Origin: Fusobacterium varium
GTDB taxonomy: Bacteria; Fusobacteriota; Fusobacteriia; Fusobacteriales; Fusobacteriaceae
Reading direction: 5' to 3'
Length of the DNA: 64,000 nucleotides
NCBI GenBank assembly: GCA_021531615.1
Contig: JADYUE010000001.1
Span: 124,001-188,000 of the forward strand
In this document: positions 8,335 to 16,106 of the stretch, in pieces
How the letters are laid out: the number at the start of each line of letters is the position of its first letter
Numbering within the stretch: position 1 is the first letter of the stretch
Program-made: the position numbers and the translations under genes
Notes under the pieces: model-generated
Databases searched by the model: none
Seen by the model: only the letters and a program-made list of their open reading frames with translations
What the model was told of the DNA's origin: nothing

Positions 8335-8425
8335 ATTGCTCATCTTCCTGTGATTTTGGAGAACTTATTAAAAAATATTTTATTTTTTTCTTTCTGAATA
8401 AAAATCTAAATATAGCTCTAAACAT
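8324..8425 (-). CDS. Basic 33-residue phage peptide overlapping the sigma gene
   Basis: An ATG with a perfect AGGAGG 4-9 bases upstream opens a 33-codon frame that ends 11 codons inside the sigma-factor coding start. The N-terminal half is strongly basic and hydrophobic (FRAIFRFLFRKKKIKYFLI). The excellent ribosome site and the overlap suggest that its translation feeds ribosomes to the sigma gene, as a leader peptide or a real micro-protein. Function unknown. Confidence 0.5.
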   Translation of the reverse strand: MFRAIFRFLFRKKKIKYFLISSPKSQEDEQYGC

Positions 8426-8433
8426 ATATCCTC

Positions 8434-9024
8434 CTATAATGCTTTTTTAGATAATACTATCTTCTCTCTAGCTGTATTAATTTTTAATGCAATAGATTGC
8501 TCTGATGTTCTTAATGTAGATCTTTTACTTTCAATCTCTTTTTTCTTTGCTCTTAATTTTTGTACTTCAGCCTCAGCTTCCTGAATTGCAAAACCTAACA
8601 TTTTTTCTTGATATTCTAGTGATTGCTTTTCTTTTTGATTTTTTTTCTGAAGATTTTCCTCCTCTTCCAATAATCTTTTATAGTTATTTATCAAAACTTC
8701 CAGCATCTCTTTATTTCCTGTTAAATCCAAACCATAATCAACTTTATATAAAGTTACTAAATTATTTTCACTTATTACAAAAGTAAGCATAGTTTCTTTT
8801 TGAATATAATATGATGCTTTTTTATGTATTCCATAAGTTCCTGTTGTAATAAATTCTGCTGTTAGTAAAAGCCCTTGAAGTTCCCTTTTTACCTCTTCAA
8901 TATCATCTTGATGAGTATTCTTCCAGCCGTCATAATTAATGTCAGTTACCATTACACCTCGTACTCTATTAAAATAACGAACTATTGCATGTTTTGTTAT
9001 ATTGATATTTTTAAACTCTTCCAT
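8434..9024 (-). CDS. Phage protein with long coiled coil, unknown function
   Basis: A 196-residue protein. Residues 1-100 form a mixed alpha/beta domain with several aromatic residues (KKASYYIQKETMLTFVI). Residues about 105-190 are a long charged coiled coil. No family is recognised. It lies in the middle of the early operon with an AGGAGG-type ribosome site. The first domain reads a little like small phage proteins annotated only as hypothetical; no function is offered. Confidence 0.7.
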   Translation of the reverse strand: MEEFKNINITKHAIVRYFNRVRGVMVTDINYDGWKNTHQDDIEEVKRELQGLLLTAEFITTGTYGIHKKASYYIQKETMLTFVISENNLVTLYKVDYGLDLTGNKEMLEVLINNYKRLLEEEENLQKKNQKEKQSLEYQEKMLGFAIQEAEAEVQKLRAKKKEIESKRSTLRTSEQSIALKINTAREKIVLSKKAL

Positions 9025-9034
9025 AAAGATCCTC

Positions 9035-9133
9035 CTACAAATAAAATTTATCCTCTATAATCATTGCTATTACTTTTCCTACTGCTGTTCCTACTGCAAC
9101 TGCTATTCCTATTCCTACATAAAATCCAAACAT
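9035..9133 (-). CDS. Tiny single-span membrane peptide, 32 residues
   Basis: A 32-codon frame with a strong AGGAGG upstream of its ATG. Nearly the whole product is one glycine-zipper-like membrane helix (YVGIGIAVAVGTAVGKVIAMI) ending in a short charged tail. It starts 2 bases before the end of the next gene upstream. Such peptides in phage early operons can act on the host membrane or in superinfection exclusion, but this is speculation. Confidence 0.55.
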   Translation of the reverse strand: MFGFYVGIGIAVAVGTAVGKVIAMIIEDKFYL

Positions 9134-9134
9134 T

Positions 9135-9440
9135 TTATTCCTCCTCTATAACTGTAAAATCATCTTTATCTACCCAGCTCCATTCAAAAGCATCAATATT
9201 TTCATATCCTTTTAATATTTTTACTCCTGTAAAGCCATCTCTTTCTATTTCTTCTTTTAATGTTATTCCACTTTTATGAGTAGAGCCTGAATTAGTCATT
9301 AAAAAATCTCCATCTTCTGTATCTACTCCTATTATCATTTCTTCTTTATCAGCCCAATAACCTATTTTTATTTTCTGACCTAGCCTAATTCTTTTATATT
9401 CAAGTTCTTTTACAACTTCAATTTTTCCTTTTTTTGCCAT
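9135..9440 (-). CDS. Small acidic phage protein, unknown function
   Basis: A 101-residue acidic protein with predicted beta-rich content (IKIGYWADKEEMIIGVDTED) and a basic N-terminus. It has an AAAGGAGG ribosome site 5 bases from the ATG and lies in an unbroken early operon between GemA-side genes and the 32-residue membrane peptide. No family recognised. Confidence 0.65.
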   Translation of the reverse strand: MAKKGKIEVVKELEYKRIRLGQKIKIGYWADKEEMIIGVDTEDGDFLMTNSGSTHKSGITLKEEIERDGFTGVKILKGYENIDAFEWSWVDKDDFTVIEEE

Positions 9441-9454
9441 TTAACCCTCCTTTT

Positions 9455-9679
9455 TTATAAATTATCCAAATTCATAACATTTAAAATAACAGTGTTTTTA
9501 AAACCATTTGTCTCTTTTAAAAATTCTTTCCAATTCTGTATAACATTACTATCAATTTTAATATTATTATCTATGTAAGAGATTAGCTCTCCTACTCCGG
9601 TTCTCCCATCCTCATATAAAAAATGATAAGCAATTAAATATTGCTTTTTCCCACTTATTTTTGTTTCTTTTGCAGCCAT
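9455..9679 (-). CDS. Small phage protein, unknown function
   Basis: A 74-residue protein that begins inside the last codons of the GemA-like gene (25-base overlap) behind a GGAGG site. It has an alternating hydrophobic pattern (QYLIAYHFLYEDGRTGVGEL) that suggests a small alpha/beta fold. No recognised domain; its place in the operon supports it being a real gene. Confidence 0.6.
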   Translation of the reverse strand: MAAKETKISGKKQYLIAYHFLYEDGRTGVGELISYIDNNIKIDSNVIQNWKEFLKETNGFKNTVILNVMNLDNL

Positions 9680-10044
9680 CTCTTTATTCCCTCCAAAACA
9701 TTTATAATCTTAGTTGCTTCTCTCTTAGAAAGAGCTGAAGGTGGTACAGAATAACCTATATTTCTTTCAATGCAGTCCTTCAACCTTTGGTATGCATTTG
9801 TCTTGTATATTTCATCAGCTAAATGGTTTATTCTGCTAAGCTGTGCAGGAGTAAGCCCTGTTTCTTTTTTATATAGCTTTATTAAAGTTTCAATCATTTT
9901 TTTGGCTTGTTGGAAGCTCAATTCTTTTGAGCTCCCAACATTAAACATTCCTTTCAGCATTGCCCTATAATCTTCTTCAGACATTCTGATTTCAGCTTTA
10001 ATAACATGAATTTTCTTTATTTGCCCCTCGCTTATTGGATACAT
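9655..10044 (-). CDS. GemA/Gp16-like phage regulatory protein (DUF1018)
   Basis: About 129 residues of the family named after Mu GemA/gp16. The typical N-terminus is present (SEGQIKKIHVIKAEIRMSEE, then DYRAMLKGMFNVGSSKELS and QAKKMIETL) as is the second half on an HLADEIYK....LKDCIERNIG pattern. In Mu, GemA affects host gene expression and DNA supercoiling. The start chosen (10044) has GGAGGG 6 bases upstream; five further codons lie upstream in frame without a better site. The upstream DUF3164 gene ends one base away, as in many Mu-like phages. Confidence 0.8.
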   Translation of the reverse strand: MYPISEGQIKKIHVIKAEIRMSEEDYRAMLKGMFNVGSSKELSFQQAKKMIETLIKLYKKETGLTPAQLSRINHLADEIYKTNAYQRLKDCIERNIGYSVPPSALSKREATKIINVLEGIKRWLQKKQK

Positions 10045-10045
10045 A

Positions 10046-10696
10046 TTATCCCTCCGCATTTACTATACTAAGTGGAAGATATACTTTTTTCCCTTGCTCA
10101 TCTTTATAATAAGCCTCTATGAATGTACTTGTTTTTGTTGGCTTATAGGCTTCTTTAATAATTTGAACTCCATCTTTTAACTCTTCATCATTAATTTTTT
10201 CTGCTATTCTTTCAAGTTCCAAAACTCTTGAAGCCTTTAAGTTTCCATTTTTATCTTTTTTCAATAAAAGATTTATAAGTTCTTCCAGTTCTGCTTTTTC
10301 CCCTGCAGTAACTTTAGAAATATATCCCTTTACTTTCTCTATCCCTGCATGAACTGTATCATCAAAGTTATCTGTTACTCTATGTCCGATTGTTATCGTA
10401 AGCCCTTCTGCTGTTGTGAAAGTGTGAGTTTGCTGATTTTCTTTAACTCCAAATAGCTCTGCTTTCATTTCAAGAGCAGTTTTAAAGTCTTCATACACAG
10501 CTTTTTTTACTTGTGAAAGCATTTCAGAAACACCTTCTAATTTTTTAAAGTTTCTTTCTACTGTTTCTGCTACAAGATTTTTATAAGTTTCTCTTGCTTC
10601 AGCTTTTCTTTTTTCTTTCTCTCTTTCTTCTTTTTTTATCTCCTCAAATAAAGCCTTTTTTTGTTCTGTTGTTAAATTTTTTAAATCTACCATCAT
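10046..10696 (-). CDS. DUF3164 family phage protein
   Basis: About 216 residues matching my recollection of DUF3164, a conserved early protein of Mu-like phages: an N-terminal charged helix, a GLTITIGHRVTDNFDDTVHAG segment (here split over residues about 115-140), a KASRVLELERIAEKINDEE helix and a final FIEAYYKDEQGKKVYLPLS beta part. The function of the family is unknown. The start is the Met-Met pair behind AGGAGG that also ends the preceding small gene. Confidence 0.75.
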   Translation of the reverse strand: MMVDLKNLTTEQKKALFEEIKKEEREKEKRKAEARETYKNLVAETVERNFKKLEGVSEMLSQVKKAVYEDFKTALEMKAELFGVKENQQTHTFTTAEGLTITIGHRVTDNFDDTVHAGIEKVKGYISKVTAGEKAELEELINLLLKKDKNGNLKASRVLELERIAEKINDEELKDGVQIIKEAYKPTKTSTFIEAYYKDEQGKKVYLPLSIVNAEG

Positions 10697-10697
10697 T

Positions 10698-10871
10698 TTA
10701 ATTTTCCTCCTCATCAACTTTTACTCTTGCTATTAAAGAATCAACTTCTGCCAATCTTCCTGTAATAACTGCCACTTTTTTCTCTGCAGTTTCTCTTACT
10801 ATTTTTATCTGTTCCTTTAAATTCTTTTGTTTATTCAAAAGTCCTGTAAATTCTTCTTTTGTAACTCTCAT
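10698..10871 (-). CDS. Small coiled phage protein, 57 residues
   Basis: A 57-codon frame between the 80-residue gene and DUF3164. It has a GGAG ribosome site, and its last codons carry the AGGAGG that serves the next gene. The product is almost wholly an amphipathic helix rich in Lys, Glu and Val. No family recognised; overlap and codon use support it as real. Confidence 0.6.
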   Translation of the reverse strand: MRVTKEEFTGLLNKQKNLKEQIKIVRETAEKKVAVITGRLAEVDSLIARVKVDEEEN

Positions 10872-10922
10872 GTTATCTCCTTTAAATTAACACTTTTTAA
10901 ATCAGCACTATTAAAAGCAACA

Positions 10923-11165
10923 CTATTTATCTGCAAGTTTTTCATTTATTTTTGCTACAATTTTTTTAATATCACTGTCTATCTCAAAATATTTTTTCTT
11001 GTTTTCTTTTGTATAAACTCCTTTATTTAATGCAATTATTACATCTTTCCTTTTAATAACGAGCTTTGAAAGCTCGTTTAATTCTGTATCTATAAGAACT
11101 GCCTCTTCTCCAAAATCTTTTACTAAAATATCCTTTGCTGTATCCTCTAAAGTTATATTTCTCAT
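10923..11165 (-). CDS. Small phage protein, unknown function
   Basis: An 80-residue charged protein just downstream of the MuB-like gene (10-base gap). It has a hydrophobic core segment (ELSKLVIKRKDVIIALNKGV) and a lysine-rich helix at the end. Nothing identifies a function. A weak hairpin with GAGCTTT/AAAGCTC arms lies within its coding sequence near 11060. Confidence 0.65.
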   Translation of the reverse strand: MRNITLEDTAKDILVKDFGEEAVLIDTELNELSKLVIKRKDVIIALNKGVYTKENKKKYFEIDSDIKKIVAKINEKLADK

Positions 11166-11175
11166 ATTATCCCTC

Positions 11176-12141
11176 CTACATTATTGAAAGCATTGTGATT
11201 GCTGCTTTTATATACTCTATTGTGATTCTACCTTTTGTATCTGCAAAATTTTCAGGTCTTGAAGCTATATCTGAAGCTAAGCTCAAAAGATTTGAAAGCT
11301 GTCTTGCAGATCCTTTTACAGTAAGATTTATATAATTTATCATTTCAGTAATTTCTTTATCTTCATAAAGATCTACTTCACTGCCTAAAAACTTTGTTAC
11401 AATAAGTCTTATATCTTTGATATCTAAATCTTTTAAAGACATATTTATTACAGCTCTGCTGAATAAATACTCATATTCTCCTCTTTGTGAGCATATTTGC
11501 TGTTTCAATTTTTCTGTTCCTGCAATTACTACTCCAATTCCTGTTTGGTCTGCTATACTTCTTACAATATCAATCACTTTCGGTTTTAAGTGTTCTCCCT
11601 CATCAATAATTAATATTGTTTCAGTAAATTTCAGCATATCTTTTATATCTTCCTTTAAGTTTTCCATTCTGCCATGATAATCAAGTTTTAATTCTCTAGC
11701 AATTTTTCTAATCATAGTTACATCAGTTATATTGTTTTCAGCAGTTATAAAGATACATCTTCCTTTATAGCTTTTTACATATTCCTGTAAAGCATGAGTT
11801 TTTCCTATTCCTGCTCTTCCAAAGATATAGGCAATTTTTGCACTTTCAAGCAATCTTTCTCTTACATTTGAAGCCACATATTTTTGAATCATGTCTATTG
11901 TGTAGAAAACTCTTTTCTTTACTTCTGTATCTGCAGAAAACTTAATTCTTTTCATAGTAGTTTTATGTCTATCTAAAAATGCCTGTACTTTTTCAGCAAG
12001 AGCCTTCATATCTCCTTTATAAGTACCATTTCTAAATTCTGAAAGTGTACTTGTTCCTATACTCATTGCTTTCGCTACTTTGGAATAGCTGAAACCATTA
12101 TTTTCTACAAATTGCTCTAATTCTCTTCTTAATGCGTCCAT
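11176..12141 (-). CDS. MuB-like transposition target ATPase
   Basis: A 321-residue protein with the MuB layout: an N-terminal lambda-repressor-like HTH (residues about 15-50, FSYSKVAKAMSIGTSTLSEF) and an AAA+ ATPase with Walker A FGRAGIGKTHAL (about 108-119) and Walker B ETILIIDEGEHL. MuB binds target DNA non-specifically, stimulates the MuA transposase and gives target immunity. It follows the MuA-like gene by 11 bases, the A-B order of all Mu-like phages. Confidence 0.9.
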   Translation of the reverse strand: MDALRRELEQFVENNGFSYSKVAKAMSIGTSTLSEFRNGTYKGDMKALAEKVQAFLDRHKTTMKRIKFSADTEVKKRVFYTIDMIQKYVASNVRERLLESAKIAYIFGRAGIGKTHALQEYVKSYKGRCIFITAENNITDVTMIRKIARELKLDYHGRMENLKEDIKDMLKFTETILIIDEGEHLKPKVIDIVRSIADQTGIGVVIAGTEKLKQQICSQRGEYEYLFSRAVINMSLKDLDIKDIRLIVTKFLGSEVDLYEDKEITEMINYINLTVKGSARQLSNLLSLASDIASRPENFADTKGRITIEYIKAAITMLSIM

Positions 12142-12152
12142 TTTTCTCCTCT

Positions 12153-14009
12153 CTAATCAATCGGTTGATATATTCCATTACCAAGATATATTTCTTTTTT
12201 ATTTTTCTTAACTTCAATATATTTATGTTCTTCTTTTCTTTCGTAATTGTATTCAATAACTCCTGTTTCTTCTCTCTCCTCCTCTCTGATGTTAATAATT
12301 TCTTTTTCAAGTTTTGCAATCTTTTTAAGTCTGTTTTTCTTAGCTTTGATTGAATCAATATCATTACTCCAACCAGCTGTTTCAAGTTTTTCAGCCTTAC
12401 ATAAAAACTCTCCAGTTTCTAAGTACACATAAACCATTCTTAAATCATGTGGATCAAATTTAATTTTAACTTTTTCCCTTTGATGAAAATACAAGTTCTC
12501 ATGTACATAAGTATTTCCAAGATATTCAATTCCGTTCTGCTGAACTGTTCTTATTTCTTCATAAAGGAATAACAGTCTTAATTTCTCATCAGAAAGCATT
12601 TTTCTTTGCCCTGCAGGATTTTCTTCATTGAAAACTTCCAAAGGTGTTCTATTATTCATTCCTTTACCTCTGTGAGCTTTAAGCCCGGCTTGTCTTCTTA
12701 AAGCATAATATCCGTGATTTTTATAATTTATGAAATTCTGAATTTCTGCTTCAAGTTCTTCCTGCTCTAATATCATTCCTTTAGCAATTTTATCCATTGC
12801 AAAGGATCTCATTCTTTCAGGTCTTTCAACTATATTTCCACCTTTATAAGTAATAGAAGCCTTTGTGAAAGTTTCTTTGAAGTCTACAAACCATCTTTCT
12901 ATATGCTTACTTTGTGCATTATAAGGAAGTGCATGGGATACTTCTAAGCCTAAACTTGAATAAATACCATCAAGTTCATCTGTTCCTTTAAGAACTTTTG
13001 ATTTATAAGCTTTCCCGTTATCTGTAAACAGCTGTTCAGGAACTCCATATTTTTCAATCCCTCTTTTAAGAGCTATCGCTATACTTTCAGTTGTTTCTGT
13101 CCATGAAAGTGTCCAGCCTGTAATAAGTCTGCTTTTTACATCAATCCATACTATCAGTTTTGGAGAGCCGTAATATCTTTCTCCGTTAGCTTTCTTTTTA
13201 TTCCCTCTATAACACATCATTTCTAAGTCATGCCCGTCTGACATCCACACTTGCCCGGCTTTTATATCATCATATCCCCTTACAACATAAGGAGTATAAG
13301 TATCTTTGAACTCTTTACTTCCCATTCTTGCCTTATCTTTTTCAATGTTTGTCATGTCATTTTTTATGTAATTTCTCATAGTTCCGTAAGAGATAGCTTC
13401 TGTCCCAAACATTGCTACAATTCTTTCATAAACAAACATCATATTCGGCTTATTTTTACTCTTATAAAGCCCTCTTATAGCTTCCAAAACCTCTGCATCT
13501 ATTCTTCTCATTCCCTTGTTAGCTCCATGCCCGGAACTAAGTGCCAAAGGATTAGTTTTATTTTTCAAATATACTCCGAACCATCTTCGTAAAGTAGGAA
13601 CACTCAATTTTTTTATTACTTCCATCTGCTGTGGAAATTCTTTTTCTGCAGTTGCCACAAATTCCTCTATTATTTCTCCTTTACTGCCTGAAAGTATACT
13701 GTATCTTTCCTCCAGCTTATTGCATAAAATGTATCTTGCCCATGCTGTTCTCTGATTCCAAAGTGGAAGTTCATCTATTGCATTTGCTTCTATTTTAGCT
13801 ACTGTTCTTATTCTTTCAGGTTTAACTGTAACTGCAGTAAGAGTTTTTAAATAGTTATCTACATCTTCAGCAAGATAAAAATTTTTATGTGTTCTGCCTA
13901 CTTTTCTTTTTACCACCTGCCATTTTTCTTTTTCTGCCAGTCTTAAAACTTGTGTTCTGCTCTTTCCAAGCAGCTTTTCAAGTTCTTTACCTTCATATTC
14001 TTTAACCAT
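12153..14009 (-). CDS. MuA-like DDE transposase
   Basis: A 618-residue transposase. The N-terminus has an HTH (GKELEKLLGKSRTQVLRLAE) and a second DNA-binding region. The rve/RNase H core shows the DDE triad: first Asp in VWMSDGHDLEM, second in QLFTDNGKAY, Glu in SKHIERWF. A Mu-C type beta-barrel follows (VKIKFDPHDLRMVYVYLETG), then a basic tail that would contact MuB. It carries out replicative transposition and integration of the phage. An AGGGGGC ribosome site precedes the ATG. Confidence 0.93.
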   Translation of the reverse strand: MVKEYEGKELEKLLGKSRTQVLRLAEKEKWQVVKRKVGRTHKNFYLAEDVDNYLKTLTAVTVKPERIRTVAKIEANAIDELPLWNQRTAWARYILCNKLEERYSILSGSKGEIIEEFVATAEKEFPQQMEVIKKLSVPTLRRWFGVYLKNKTNPLALSSGHGANKGMRRIDAEVLEAIRGLYKSKNKPNMMFVYERIVAMFGTEAISYGTMRNYIKNDMTNIEKDKARMGSKEFKDTYTPYVVRGYDDIKAGQVWMSDGHDLEMMCYRGNKKKANGERYYGSPKLIVWIDVKSRLITGWTLSWTETTESIAIALKRGIEKYGVPEQLFTDNGKAYKSKVLKGTDELDGIYSSLGLEVSHALPYNAQSKHIERWFVDFKETFTKASITYKGGNIVERPERMRSFAMDKIAKGMILEQEELEAEIQNFINYKNHGYYALRRQAGLKAHRGKGMNNRTPLEVFNEENPAGQRKMLSDEKLRLLFLYEEIRTVQQNGIEYLGNTYVHENLYFHQREKVKIKFDPHDLRMVYVYLETGEFLCKAEKLETAGWSNDIDSIKAKKNRLKKIAKLEKEIINIREEEREETGVIEYNYERKEEHKYIEVKKNKKEIYLGNGIYQPID

Positions 14010-14022
14010 AAAAGCCCCCTAT

Positions 14023-14430
14023 TTAAAAGACTTTTACCCCAAGAAATTCCTCAATTTTCTTCTCTGTTTCAACATCTCTGTTCACATTAAGTCTTTTTAC
14101 AATCCTTATTATCTTATTGATGTCTATATCCAATGCCTCTGCTAAGTCTGAAAGTCTTGTATCCTTTTCAAGTAAAATCTTTTGAAACTTTTTATACTCT
14201 TTATCCCTATTTTTTATATAATCAGGTGTTTTATTTATAAGTTCCCAAACTTCAGGTTCTCTTTCTTTAAGTTCTCCATTCACGAGCTTTTTCCAATCAT
14301 AAAGGCTCAGATTTAAAGCTCTTTTCAGTGAGGCTAAAGTCATTTCAGCATCTATTAAACCTTTTTTCAGCTCTGTCATTCTGAAAAGATTATCTCTGTA
14401 TGCTTCTACTCTTTTCTCTAGTTCTGACAT
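14023..14430 (-). CDS. Early phage protein before the transposase, HTH-containing
   Basis: A 135-residue, mostly helical protein. The last 60 residues include a helix-turn-helix-like stretch (TRLSDLAEALDIDINKIIRI). It lies immediately upstream of the transposase, where Mu encodes Ner, but it is longer than Ner and not a clear homologue. A DNA-binding role in early control is an inference from position and the HTH. Confidence 0.65.
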   Translation of the reverse strand: MSELEKRVEAYRDNLFRMTELKKGLIDAEMTLASLKRALNLSLYDWKKLVNGELKEREPEVWELINKTPDYIKNRDKEYKKFQKILLEKDTRLSDLAEALDIDINKIIRIVKRLNVNRDVETEKKIEEFLGVKVF

Positions 14431-14528
14431 TTCTCTATCTCCTTTTCTAATTTTTCACACATTCTTTTATACCCTTGTTGCCCTCTTAAACTTTCTAATA
14501 ATTCTTTTAATTGTTCAACTTTTGCCAT
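14418..14528 (-). CDS. Small helical phage peptide, 36 residues
   Basis: A 36-codon frame with GGAGG upstream of its ATG, overlapping the start of the next gene by 13 bases. The product is one amphipathic, charged helix (VEQLKELLESLRGQQGYKR). The start lies just beside the oppositely directed small RNA candidate. Function unknown. Confidence 0.5.
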   Translation of the reverse strand: MAKVEQLKELLESLRGQQGYKRMCEKLEKEIEKCQN

Positions 14529-14562
14529 AGCTTTATTCCTCCCTTTGTGGTATAATTCAGCT

Positions 14563-14647
14563 AAGGCTTATATATAAGCCCTCGCTGATGGCAGAGATAA
14601 GAAGAGAACGACCAATTCAAGCATCTTATCTTTGCTTTTTTATTTTT
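14563..14647 (+). ncRNA. Candidate plus-strand small RNA, antisense to the phage early transcript
   Basis: An extended -10 box (TGGTATAAT, 14548-14556) on the plus strand is followed by a 5' hairpin built on a perfect 16-base palindrome (14565-14580) enclosed by CAGC/GCTG, and then by an intrinsic terminator (arms 14591-14601 and 14625-14635, 11 pairs, then a T-tract). The transcript would be about 85 bases, opposite to all neighbouring phage genes, and overlaps the 3' end of the recombinase gene. No -35 box is clear. Promoter, structure and terminator are visible; expression and role are inferred. Confidence 0.5.
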
Positions 14648-15422
14648 CTTTGTAATAATCATATCCTGCTCTTTTATAAAACTGTCTAAGGGAAAATACT
14701 GTTTTAATTCCCAAATACTCAACAGCTCCTTTCTCATCTCCTTTTTTAATCATTTCAAGAGCTATGCTGTGTCTAATGTCATTAAAGCTGTAAACTTGTC
14801 CTAAAACTTCCTTTGTATGTCTTCTCAGCCAATACCTAGCAGTCTGTGGCAATTCTTTTTCTTCTCTTTTTAAAAGAGTAAAAATATAGTATTCCAAGTA
14901 GTTTTTCTCTGTATAATCTGTTATTTCTGTTGCCAGTTCTTTTGTTATCTCACAGCCTTTAAGTTCCCAAGTATTATTTTTTAGGTTTAGATCTTTCACT
15001 GTAAGATCCATCACTTCATCTACAATCATTCCCGTTTCAATAACTATCTTATAAATAAGTCTTTCCCTCGTTGGAACTGAAGAAACTAAAATGTTCAACT
15101 GCTCCATTGACAAGAATTCTTTTGTTTTAAATTTTCTTTTATATTTTCTTATGTTTTCTGCAATGTCTATTCCCAGTATCTCAGTAAAGAAAAATTCTAA
15201 AGCATTTAATTTAACAAGAACTGTATTTACATCTAAAAGTTTTAAATTGTTATCTAAATATCTGATAATATCATCTCTTTTGATGTTAATAACTTCTTTT
15301 CCTGTAATTTCTAAAAATTCCTTAACTGTTTTATAATATGTTTTTTGAGTTGATATACTGTATCCTCTGAACTGCATCTCTGTCTTCAAGCTCAAAAGGT
15401 CAAAATAGAACTTTTCAAACAT
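14640..15422 (-). CDS. Tyrosine-recombinase-like protein with degenerate active site
   Basis: About 260 residues with the SAM-like N-terminal core-binding domain (FRGYSISTQKTYYKTVKEFL) and a catalytic-type C-terminal domain. Family landmarks can be placed but are damaged: the first Arg box reads ETGMIVDEVMDL instead of TGLRxSEL, and the HxLRH box reads FNDIRHSIALEM. The terminal Tyr region is kept (SLRQFYKRAG). The start at 15422 has GGAGGAAGAAT upstream. Mu-like phages integrate with a DDE transposase, so this protein may be a DNA-binding relic or regulator. Confidence 0.7.
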   Translation of the reverse strand: MFEKFYFDLLSLKTEMQFRGYSISTQKTYYKTVKEFLEITGKEVINIKRDDIIRYLDNNLKLLDVNTVLVKLNALEFFFTEILGIDIAENIRKYKRKFKTKEFLSMEQLNILVSSVPTRERLIYKIVIETGMIVDEVMDLTVKDLNLKNNTWELKGCEITKELATEITDYTEKNYLEYYIFTLLKREEKELPQTARYWLRRHTKEVLGQVYSFNDIRHSIALEMIKKGDEKGAVEYLGIKTVFSLRQFYKRAGYDYYKEK

Positions 15423-15427
15423 CTTTT

Positions 15428-16036
15428 TTATTCTTCCTCCATTGTGTCTATTATTCCATTGACACACTCTATTATTTCTCCTATTTTTTCTTCCATTGCT
15501 TTTAATCTCTCATCAACTGAATCAAGTATCTGTATTTTTTCCTCCAGCTTTTCAAGAAGTGTGATTTCTTTCTCACTGTCTTCATTCATTTTTTTAAATG
15601 TTTCTTGTCTGTCAACTAAGATTCTTTCAATTTTATCCAGCTTTTCATCAGTTATTTTTATCTTTGTTATCAATGCTTCAGAACTTACTGGTAACATTTC
15701 TCTTCTGTGAAACTTTGTTATAAGCACCCTTGCAAACTTTCTGAATTTCTTAGCTTTTTCAGTTCTTGCAAGAAGTGCAGCTTCATAAATCCCCTGCTCA
15801 TTGAAAAATCTTTTCTCCCTGTTTTTTACTATCCCTCCCTCTAGATTCTTTACCTTTCTTAGAAAAGAAAATTCCTCTGTTAAAAGTTCAGGATTTCTTG
15901 TTAATAATTTTTTAAAAGCCTCTTGATTGGTTCCTATTGCAGTAATAACTTCTTCTACATCCATTATTAATTCATTGTCCTGTGAATAAAGCTGTATGTC
16001 CTGCTCCTCAAACTTAACTATTTCTAATTTTTCCAT
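15428..16036 (-). CDS. BRO/antirepressor-type phage protein with C-terminal coiled coil
   Basis: About 202 residues. The N-terminal 110 residues resemble the Bro-N/antirepressor fold (LIMDVEEVITAIGTNQEAFK, RFFNEQGIYEAALLARTEKA, KKFRKFARVLITKFHR). The C-terminal 80 residues form an acidic coiled coil. Phage proteins of this kind often bind DNA and antagonise the repressor. The start at 16036 has GAAGGAG 6 bases upstream. The recombinase-like gene follows 5 bases after its stop. Confidence 0.7.
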   Translation of the reverse strand: MEKLEIVKFEEQDIQLYSQDNELIMDVEEVITAIGTNQEAFKKLLTRNPELLTEEFSFLRKVKNLEGGIVKNREKRFFNEQGIYEAALLARTEKAKKFRKFARVLITKFHRREMLPVSSEALITKIKITDEKLDKIERILVDRQETFKKMNEDSEKEITLLEKLEEKIQILDSVDERLKAMEEKIGEIIECVNGIIDTMEEE

Positions 16037-16048
16037 TGCTCTCCTTCC

Positions 16049-16077
16049 TTGTTTTTCCTTCTCCAATAAGTTATAAT
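16049..16077 (+). promoter_or_regulatory. Promoter of accessory gene 16107..16505
   Basis: TTGTTT, 17 bases, TATAAT. The whole box-to-box sequence, including most of the spacer, is repeated at 16827-16855 in front of the second accessory gene. The TTG start of the gene follows about 30 bases downstream. Confidence 0.7.
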
Positions 16078-16106
16078 TATGTAAAGTGGCTCTATAAGGA
16101 GGACTA

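Noticed and set aside
9035-9133. Phage holin
   Set aside because: It is a single-span 32-residue peptide in the early region without an adjacent endolysin; calling it a holin is not supported.
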